DNA of 6,637 bases from Pseudomonadota bacterium (lineage in GTDB: Bacteria; Pseudomonadota; Gammaproteobacteria; Xanthomonadales; Xanthomonadaceae), in assembly GCA_023423235.1 (NCBI GenBank), contig JAFAFY010000346.1, positions 1-6,637 on the forward strand, in the 5' to 3' direction. The notes under the pieces were generated by a model. That model worked only from the letters and a program-made list of their open reading frames with translations. It did not search any database and was not told the DNA's origin. Below, in pieces: positions 1 through 6,637 of this stretch. The position numbers and the translations under genes are program-made. How positions within the stretch are numbered: position 1 is the first letter of the stretch; each line of letters begins with the position of its first letter.

Positions 1-1041
<1,041 letters not shown>

Positions 1042-1074
1042 CGGGCGGCCGACTGCGCGCGGGACTGCGCTGCC

Positions 1075-1097
1075 CCGCCGCATCACGACTGCGGCGG
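1075..1097 (+). terminator. Hairpin after the acyl-CoA synthetase gene, candidate terminator
   Basis: A perfect 8-bp inverted repeat, CCGCCGCA (1075-1082) and TGCGGCGG (1090-1097), with a 7-nt loop begins 33 nt after the stop codon at 1041. Position and stem strength suit transcription termination. There is no clear run of T after the stem, only GGCTTGTG, so it is not a textbook intrinsic terminator; it may instead protect the 3' end of the mRNA or act with Rho. Confidence 0.45.
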
Positions 1098-1170
1098 CTG
1101 GCTTGTGCGGCATGCAAGGAGGGAGGGAACCTGACTTTCGGGGTTGTGCTCCCGTTACAGCGGCTCGCCC

Positions 1171-1216
1171 CCATCCGCCCTTCGGGCACCTCCCCCCGCT
1201 CGCGGGGGAAGGGTGG
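1171..1216. repeat. Dispersed-type palindromic repeat with two hairpins
   Basis: Two adjacent hairpins are visible. The first is GCCC-TTC-GGGC (1177-1187). The second is CCCCCGC (1193-1199) against GCGGGGG (1202-1208), with outer pairing of CACC (1187-1190) to the GGTG at 1212-1215 across small mismatches. The wording CATCCGCCCTTCGGGCACC followed by a C-rich/G-rich palindrome matches a repeat style I know from many intergenic regions of Xanthomonadaceae and other proteobacteria (REP-like). It lies between two convergent genes, where it could block read-through in either direction. That it is repeated elsewhere in this genome is inference, since only one copy is in the window. Confidence 0.5.
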
Positions 1217-1283
1217 CGCGGGAGCAGGACGACGCTGCGGAAGGATGGCGCGGGGAAGGATCGTTTGGCGGCAGCATGGCGCG

Positions 1284-1315
1284 GCGGAGCGTCCGCCCAC
1301 GGGCGCGGCCTCCGC
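1284..1315 (-). terminator. Hairpin just after proA stop, candidate operon terminator
   Basis: GCGGAG (1284-1289) pairs with CTCCGC (1310-1315), and the enclosed bases can form a further stem, either CCGC/GCGG or GCCC/GGGC, around 1293-1308. The structure starts 4 nt beyond the proA stop codon (1320-1322) on the minus strand, where the end of the arg-pro transcript is expected. No T-run follows on the minus strand, so intrinsic termination is unproven. Confidence 0.42.
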
Positions 1316-1319
1316 AGTT

Positions 1320-2576
<1,257 letters not shown>

Positions 2577-2595
2577 GGCATCGCTCGGAGTTGTG

Positions 2596-2630
2596 GCGTG
2601 GCCGCGGCCCGGTGACCGGTCGCGGTACGC
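2596..2630 (-). other. Hairpin in the proB-proA spacer
   Basis: Bases 2602-2609 (CCGCGGCC) and 2618-2625 (GGTCGCGG) form a stem, extended outward by GCGT (2596-2599) with ACGC (2627-2630). In the minus-strand mRNA two positions become A-C mismatches, leaving paired blocks of 4, 5 and 2 bp, and the loop GGTCACC could pair internally. It sits 20 nt upstream of the proA start codon. It could slow ribosomes, mark an RNA processing site or tune proA relative to proB; none of these is shown by sequence alone. Confidence 0.4.
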
Positions 2631-2661
2631 GTGGAGGACGGATGCAGGCGACGGAACCGCG

Positions 2662-3810
2662 CTACACCAGCACCATGTCGTCGCGGTGGACGATGTTCTC
2701 GCCGTAGTTGTAACCGAGCGTCGCCTCGATGTCGCGCGAATGCCGGCGCGCCAGGCGACGGATGTCGCCCGCGGAATACTGGGTGACGCCACGGGCGATG
2801 CGCTCGGATCGGCCGCCATCGTCGCAGACGATCTCCACCAGGTCGCCGCGGCGGAACTCGCCGCGCACCGAAGCGATGCCGCCGGGCAGCAGCGAGGCGC
2901 CCTTTTCGATGATGGCATTGGCCGCGCCGGCGTCCACCACCACCGCCGCGCCCGCCTCGCCCGGCGCGTTCTGCAGCCAGTACTTGCGCGCGGCCACGCG
3001 GGTGCGCAGTGCGTGGATGCGGGTGCCGCGCAGACGGTCGTGGGCCAGACCTTCCAGCACGTCGGCGCGGCGACCATTGAACAGCACCGTGGCGATGCCG
3101 GCCGAGGCGGCGCGCTGCGCGGCCTCGAGCTTGGTGCGCATGCCGCCGGTACCGACACTGCTGCCGGTGCCGCCGGCCACTGCCAGCAGCGAGGCGCTCA
3201 TGCGCGCGACCACCGGCATCGGCTGCGCGTGCGGTTCCACCCGCGGGTCGGCGTCGTAGAGGCCGTCGATGTCGGTGGCGATGAACAGCACCTCGGCATC
3301 GATCAGCGCAGCGACGATCGCGGCCAGGTTGTCGTTGTCGCCCAGCTTCAGTTCATCCACCGACACGGTGTCGTTCTCGTTGACCACCGGCACTGCGCGA
3401 TGCTGCAGCAGCGCCTGCAGCGTGGCCCGCGCGTTGAGGTAGCGGCGGCGGCTGTGCAGATCGTCGTGGGTCAGCAGCACCTGCGCGACCGGGCGCTGGA
3501 AGAACCCTTGCCAGAAGCCGGTCAGGCGCGCCTGCCCCAGCGCCGCCAGCGCCTGGCGCTCAGCCATCGCCGCGCCCGGCGCCAGGCCGGCCGAGACGAT
3601 CGCGCGACCGGCCGCCACCGCGCCGGAGGACACGATGACCACCTCGCGTCCCAACGCCTGGCTCTGGCGCACGAAGCCGGCCAGGGCCTCGGCGTAACGC
3701 GGCGACAGGCCGCCGCCGTCGGCCGCCAGCAGGCTGCTGCCGACCTTGAGCACCGCGCGCCGCCACGGCGGCAGTTGCTGCTCGGTGAAGGCGGCGGGGA
3801 TCGGGTTCAT
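2662..3810 (-). CDS. proB: Glutamate 5-kinase with C-terminal PUA domain
   Basis: First and usually feedback-controlled step of proline synthesis: ATP + L-glutamate to L-glutamyl-5-phosphate. The 382-residue product has the two-domain layout of long ProB proteins. The amino-acid kinase domain spans about residues 17-265 with KVGSSLL (22-28), SSGAVAAG (61-68), NENDTVS (144-150), KLGDNDNLAA (155-164), DIDGLYDADPR (180-190) and GTGGMRTKLEAA (220-231). The PUA domain spans about 285-365 with VVDAGAANAI and GASLLPGGI. ATG 3810 was chosen: a TTG three codons upstream (3819) sits directly against the only AGG of the leader, whereas ATG 3810 is 10 nt from it. In family knowledge proline inhibits this enzyme at the kinase domain; here the kinase motifs look normal. 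A 100-nt gap separates it from the YCII gene, the largest gap in the run, so a separate promoter is possible. Confidence 0.97.
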   Translation of the reverse strand: MNPIPAAFTEQQLPPWRRAVLKVGSSLLAADGGGLSPRYAEALAGFVRQSQALGREVVIVSSGAVAAGRAIVSAGLAPGAAMAERQALAALGQARLTGFWQGFFQRPVAQVLLTHDDLHSRRRYLNARATLQALLQHRAVPVVNENDTVSVDELKLGDNDNLAAIVAALIDAEVLFIATDIDGLYDADPRVEPHAQPMPVVARMSASLLAVAGGTGSSVGTGGMRTKLEAAQRAASAGIATVLFNGRRADVLEGLAHDRLRGTRIHALRTRVAARKYWLQNAPGEAGAAVVVDAGAANAIIEKGASLLPGGIASVRGEFRRGDLVEIVCDDGGRSERIARGVTQYSAGDIRRLARRHSRDIEATLGYNYGENIVHRDDMVLV

Positions 3811-3910
3811 CGCGCGCAAACCTGCAGCAGGGCCCGGCGCACCGGCAAGCCGGCAGGCGATGTGCGTGCCATCGTGGCGGGGCGCACCCGTGTGGTGATG
3901 CTCAAGGCCC
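3811..3910 (-). promoter_or_regulatory. 100-nt leader between YCII gene and proB with small palindromes
   Basis: The largest gap in the minus-strand run. It holds a tight hairpin CCGG-CAAG-CCGG (3842-3853; CUUG tetraloop in the mRNA) and a 17-bp interrupted inverted repeat, CGATG (3858-3862) with CATCG (3870-3874). On the minus strand a TTGAGC lies near 3906-3901, but no matching -10 hexamer is seen at a proper distance. It is therefore a plausible site for proBA control or mRNA processing, not a demonstrated promoter. Confidence 0.25.
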
Positions 3911-4171
3911 TCATGCGCGCAGGTTCCATTCGTGGACGGTCAACTCGGACGCGTCGCGCAGCACCAGCGGGTCGCGCGCGACGATGGCTCGCGCCGCTTC
4001 GATGCCATCGACATCCTGCAGCACGTACGCGCCGCCACTGCCGTCGCTGAAGCCGCCGGTCATCGCCAGCCGGCCTTCGGCCATCAATACATCGAGAAAG
4101 GCCTTGTGCGGCGCGACCACGGCAGCGTCGAAACCGGGCTTGCGCATGGCCAGGACCAGATAGCGCTTCAT
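3911..4171 (-). CDS. YCII-domain (YciI-like) small protein
   Basis: An 86-residue protein beginning MKRYLVLAMRKPGFD, matching the dimeric alpha+beta YCII fold: an opening beta strand, then P21-H22 leading into an amphipathic helix (KAFLDVLMAEGRL), then MTGGFSDGSGGAYVL and a second helix around DGIEAARAIVARDPLV. YCII proteins are small cytoplasmic proteins; a conserved histidine (probably H22 here) and a nearby acidic residue are thought to form an active or binding site, but most members have no assigned reaction. Start ATG 4171 overlaps the cupin stop codon as ATGA (4168-4171), with GAGG (4182-4185) 10 nt upstream, so translation is probably coupled. Upstream in-frame codons translate only to arginine-rich shadow of the cupin gene. 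The pairing with the cupin suggests a joint task. The fold call is good; the function is unknown. Confidence 0.85.
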   Translation of the reverse strand: MKRYLVLAMRKPGFDAAVVAPHKAFLDVLMAEGRLAMTGGFSDGSGGAYVLQDVDGIEAARAIVARDPLVLRDASELTVHEWNLRA

Positions 4172-4536
4172 CGGCCGGCGCCCTCGGCATCGAGCGCAGC
4201 GGCGACGCGGTCGCCATGGCTGCGCGGCGCGGAGACCACCAGGAAGCGCAGCTCGTGGGCGCTTTCGTTGCACATCTGGTGGGCGCTGCCGGGCGGCACG
4301 TGCAGCCCCTGCCCCGCCTGCAGCGGGTGCCGCGCGCCCTCCAGTTCCAGCATCGCCTCGCCCGCCAGCACATAGAAGAACTGCCGGGCGCGGCGATGCA
4401 GATGCCGCTGTTCGCGGCTGCCCGGCGGCATCCGCTCCTCGATCACGCTGAGGTCGTCGCCGCGCAGCAGGTGCCAGCCGTCGCAGCCTCCGCCCCAGGT
4501 GTAGTGCTCGGCATGGGAAGTCGAGACCGCCGGCAT
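4168..4536 (-). CDS. Small single-domain cupin protein
   Basis: A 122-residue protein with both cupin motifs. Motif 1 is G39-x5-H45-x-H47-x4-Q52-x6-G59 and motif 2 is G75-x5-P81-x-G83-x2-H86-x3-N90, exactly on the consensus except that the usual metal-ligand glutamate of motif 1 is glutamine (Q52). H45, H47 and H86 remain as likely ligands. The phrases IEERMPPGSREQRHLH and RQFFYVLAGEAMLELEG belong to a common family of small bacterial cupins with no assigned substrate. Such proteins may be metal enzymes (isomerase, dioxygenase) or ligand binders. ATG 4536 follows the argH stop (4538-4540) after one base. GGGAGG at 4549-4554, inside the last argH codons, lies 12 nt upstream as ribosome site. 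It overlaps the YCII gene by 4 nt. No signal peptide is seen. It is likely co-expressed with argH; involvement in arginine metabolism is only inference. Confidence 0.88.
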   Translation of the reverse strand: MPAVSTSHAEHYTWGGGCDGWHLLRGDDLSVIEERMPPGSREQRHLHRRARQFFYVLAGEAMLELEGARHPLQAGQGLHVPPGSAHQMCNESAHELRFLVVSAPRSHGDRVAAALDAEGAGR

Positions 4537-4537
4537 G

Positions 4538-5833
4538 TCAGTCCAGCGCCTCCCAGCGCGCCCGCAGCACCTCCAGCCGCAGGTCGGCCGCGCCGCCGGG
4601 CGAGATACGCGCGGCGAGGCTGCCTTCGGGCGTGCGGCCATCGCCGGCCGTATCGCTGGCCGCGGCGGCGGCCTTGTAGGCCTCGCGGAACGGCACGCCG
4701 GCCAGCGCGGCTTCCACCGCCACGTCGGTCGCATACATGCCCGAGTCGATCGCGCCGCGCAGCCGCTGCGGGCGCCATTCCAGGTTGGCCAGCAGCGCAG
4801 GCAACAGTTCCAGCGCGGCCAGGCCACGGCCGAAGCCGTGGAAGATCGCGCCCTTGGAGGCCTGCAGGTCGCGGTGGTAGCCCGAAGGCAGCGACAGCAG
4901 CTGTTCGATCTCCGTGCGCGCCGCCGCCACGCTGGCGTGGGTGGCGCGCATCAGTTCGATGACGTCGGGATTGCGCTTGTTGGGCATGATCGAGCTGCCG
5001 GTGGTGTACTGCGCCGGCAGCGCGACAAACCCGTATTCGGCGCTGGTGAACTGCGACAGGTCCCAGGCGATGCGGCGCAGGTCCAGGGTGGCGCCGCCCA
5101 GCGCTTCCAGGGCGGCCAGCTCGAACTTGCCGCGCGAGAGCTGGGCGTACACCGGCGAGACCTGCATGCGCGCGAAACCCAGCGCCGCGGTGGTGTGGTC
5201 GCGGTCCAGCGCCAGGTTGACGCCGTAGCCCGCCGCCGTGCCCAGCGGGTTGGCGTCGATCAGCGCCAGGGTGTCGCGCGCACGGCTGGCGTTGTCGATG
5301 AAGGCCTCGGCCCAGCCCGACCACCACATGCCGCCGGAGGACACCACGGCGCGCTGGATGTGGGTGTAGCCGGGAATCGGCAGTTCGCGTTCGGCCTCGG
5401 CGCGGTCCAGCGCGATGCCGGCGATCTCGCGGCTCAGGACCGCCAGCCGCGCCAGCTTCTCCTTCAGCCACAGGCGGGTGGCGACCAGCACCTGGTCGTT
5501 GCGGCTGCGGCCGGTGTGGATCTTGCGGCCGGCATCGCCCAGGCGTTCGGTCAGCCGCGCCTCGATCGCCGAGTGCCCGTCCTCGAAGCGGTCGTCGAGC
5601 ACGAAGGCGCCGCTGCGGAAGTCCTCGGCCAGCACCGCCAGCTCGCGCTGCAGGCCGGTGAGCTCGTCCACGGTGAGGATGCCGATGCGCTGCAGGCCCT
5701 GCGCGTGGGCGTCGCTTGCGGCGATGTCGTGCAGGAAGAACGCGCGGTCCAGGATCACGTCGTCGCCGGCCAGAAACGCCTGGATCTGCGCGTCGACGGC
5801 GACGCCGGGTTTCTGCCACAACAGGTCGGACAT
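4538..5833 (-). CDS. argH: Argininosuccinate lyase
   Basis: Last step of arginine synthesis: argininosuccinate to arginine plus fumarate; cytoplasmic homotetramer of the fumarase/aspartase superfamily, with active sites built from three subunits. The 431-residue product is complete. Visible motifs: HTGRSRNDQV at 106-115, PGYTHIQRA near 154-162 with H158 as likely general-acid/base histidine, and the signature loop GSSIMPNKRNPD at 279-290, whose serine (S281 by position) is the expected catalytic residue. The product is shorter than the about 457 residues of the E. coli enzyme. It reads THIQRAVVSSGGMWWSGWAEAF where the classical form has THLQRAQPV, so it belongs to a divergent subtype. Start ATG 5833 has AGGA (5842-5845) 8 nt upstream, the best ribosome site in the window. 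It follows argC by 63 nt and is coupled to the cupin gene downstream. Confidence 0.97.
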   Translation of the reverse strand: MSDLLWQKPGVAVDAQIQAFLAGDDVILDRAFFLHDIAASDAHAQGLQRIGILTVDELTGLQRELAVLAEDFRSGAFVLDDRFEDGHSAIEARLTERLGDAGRKIHTGRSRNDQVLVATRLWLKEKLARLAVLSREIAGIALDRAEAERELPIPGYTHIQRAVVSSGGMWWSGWAEAFIDNASRARDTLALIDANPLGTAAGYGVNLALDRDHTTAALGFARMQVSPVYAQLSRGKFELAALEALGGATLDLRRIAWDLSQFTSAEYGFVALPAQYTTGSSIMPNKRNPDVIELMRATHASVAAARTEIEQLLSLPSGYHRDLQASKGAIFHGFGRGLAALELLPALLANLEWRPQRLRGAIDSGMYATDVAVEAALAGVPFREAYKAAAAASDTAGDGRTPEGSLAARISPGGAADLRLEVLRARWEALD

Positions 5834-5896
5834 CTCGGAATTCCTATGCGTGCGGGCCGCGGCCCGGGTGGTGTCGGCAGTGCCGCGGCGTGCGGG
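5834..5896 (-). promoter_or_regulatory. argC-argH spacer: ribosome site and 12-bp palindrome
   Basis: This 63-nt spacer contains the argH ribosome site AGGA (complement of 5842-5845) and a perfect 12-bp palindrome GGGCCGCGGCCC (5854-5865). The 13-mer GGCCGCGGCCCGG at 5855-5867 recurs in the same orientation in the proB-proA spacer (2600-2612), at a similar distance from the next start codon. No promoter hexamers are evident, so it is read as an internal operon spacer. Confidence 0.35.
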
Positions 5897-6637
5897 TCAT
5901 GCGGCGTCGGTGGGGATTGCGGTCAATTCGTCGAAACCCAGCGCCAGGTTGAGATTCTGCATCGCCTGGGTGGCCGCGCCCTTGAGCAGGTTGTCGAGCG
6001 TGGCGACCACGACCACGCGCTTGCCGCCCGGGGCCACGGCAATCCCGCCGATCTGCACGCCGTGGCGGCCGGCGATGCGGCTGACCCACGGCGCGTCGTC
6101 GACCAGCTGCACCAGCGGCTCGCCGTCGTAGCGGGCGTGGTAGCGCGCCTGCACCTGCTCGCGGGTCATCGGCTGCTGCAGCCACAGGTTGACGGTCATG
6201 GTGATGCCGCGGAAATGCGGCGCCACGTGCGGCATGAATTCCACCGGCACGCCCAGGTGCGCGGAGACCTCGCGCTCGTGCACGTGGTTGACCAGCGCGT
6301 AGGGCATCAGGTTGCCCGCCAGCAGATCGACGTTGTTCTTGTCCGAAGGCGTGGTGCCGGCGCCGGAATAGCCCGACACGCCGAAGCACGCTGGCGGTCC
6401 GGCCAACTGGTCGAGCAGCGGGGAGATCGCCAGTTGCATCGCCGTGGCGTAGCAGCCCGGATTGCTGATCCGCTTCTGCCCGGCGTAGCGGCCGCGGGTG
6501 ATCTCCGGCAAGCCGTAGTACCAGGACGGATCGAAGCGGTAGTCGGCCGACAGGTCCACCACCAAGGTCTCTGGGCGGGTCGCGTCGATCGCTTCCACGT
6601 ACGATGCCGCCTTGCCGTTGGGCAGGGCCAGCACCAC
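5897..6637 (-). CDS. argC: N-acetyl-gamma-glutamyl-phosphate reductase, N-terminus cut by window edge
   Basis: Third step of arginine synthesis: NADPH-dependent reduction of N-acetyl-glutamyl-5-phosphate to N-acetyl-glutamate semialdehyde; cytoplasmic. The frame runs off the right edge, leaving 246 residues plus the stop. Missing is the first part of the nucleotide-binding domain with its glycine-rich loop. Visible: VLALPNGKA and DLSADYRF near the start, the active-site cysteine C62 in ISNPGCYATAMQL, SGYSGAG at 88-94, NHVHEREV near 117-124 with a likely catalytic histidine, FMPHVAPHFRGI near 134-145, and the C-terminal DNLLKGAATQAMQNLNLALGF. The first codon in the window is GTG; it is internal, not a start. 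In Xanthomonadaceae, argB (as a bifunctional acetylglutamate synthase-kinase), argE, argG and an acetylornithine carbamoyltransferase gene are expected further upstream, beyond the right edge; that is known from the group, not seen here. Confidence 0.97.
   Translation of the reverse strand: MVLALPNGKAASYVEAIDATRPETLVVDLSADYRFDPSWYYGLPEITRGRYAGQKRISNPGCYATAMQLAISPLLDQLAGPPACFGVSGYSGAGTTPSDKNNVDLLAGNLMPYALVNHVHEREVSAHLGVPVEFMPHVAPHFRGITMTVNLWLQQPMTREQVQARYHARYDGEPLVQLVDDAPWVSRIAGRHGVQIGGIAVAPGGKRVVVVATLDNLLKGAATQAMQNLNLALGFDELTAIPTDAA

Noticed and set aside
2577..3158. N-terminal extension of proA from an upstream in-frame start, or a ProB-ProA fusion
   Set aside because: The extension is an out-of-frame reading of proB. 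proB has its own stop at 2662-2664 and ProA homology begins at ATG 2576, so this is not a fused P5CS-like protein.
3811..3819. TTG at 3819 as proB start
   Set aside because: It abuts the AGG sequence, leaving no room for a ribosome site; ATG 3810 is better spaced.
4443..5819. Minus-strand open frame of 458 codons overlapping argH
   Set aside because: Shifted frame of argH, Arg/Pro/Gly-rich; argH itself has full-length family motifs.
5837..5844. GGAATTCC palindrome before argH as a regulator site
   Set aside because: It overlaps the AGGA ribosome site and is too short to call an operator.
5415..6131. Plus-strand open frame of 238 codons opposite argH and argC
   Set aside because: Antisense shadow rich in Ser/Arg with no domain.

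Overview
This window is G+C-rich bacterial chromosome and looks like core metabolism. It resembles a gammaproteobacterium of the Xanthomonadaceae (Xanthomonas, Lysobacter, Luteimonas or Pseudoxanthomonas type). The main clue is the order argC-argH-...-proB-proA on one strand, which from family knowledge is the distal half of the arginine/proline cluster of that group. High G+C third positions and the ArgH subtype agree. Assignment to a genus is not possible from the window alone.

Left part (1-1041, plus strand): the C-terminal two thirds of an acyl-CoA synthetase of the AMP-binding (ANL) superfamily, cut by the window edge. Bases 1042-1319 (278 nt) form a convergent intergenic region with no credible gene. 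It holds three hairpins, one of which resembles a dispersed palindromic repeat of proteobacteria; together they probably end transcription from both sides.

Rest (1320-6637, minus strand, read right to left): argC (cut at its N-terminus by the window edge), argH, a small cupin gene, a small YCII-domain gene, proB and proA. Gaps are 63 nt (argC-argH), 1 nt (argH-cupin), a 4-nt ATGA overlap (cupin-YCII), 100 nt (YCII-proB) and 85 nt (proB-proA). No strong promoter is visible inside the run, so one transcript is likely, although proBA could have its own promoter in the 100-nt gap.

The named biosynthetic genes serve two parallel routes from glutamate. ProB phosphorylates glutamate and ProA reduces the product to glutamate semialdehyde, leading to proline. 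ArgC carries out the equivalent reduction on the N-acetylated phosphate in the arginine route, and ArgH performs the last arginine step, releasing fumarate. The cupin and YCII proteins are not known parts of either pathway; their tight coupling to argH is the least explained aspect of the window. I found no mobile element, CRISPR array, RNA gene, phage gene or defence system, and no evidence of a new multi-gene system beyond this small cupin-YCII pair.
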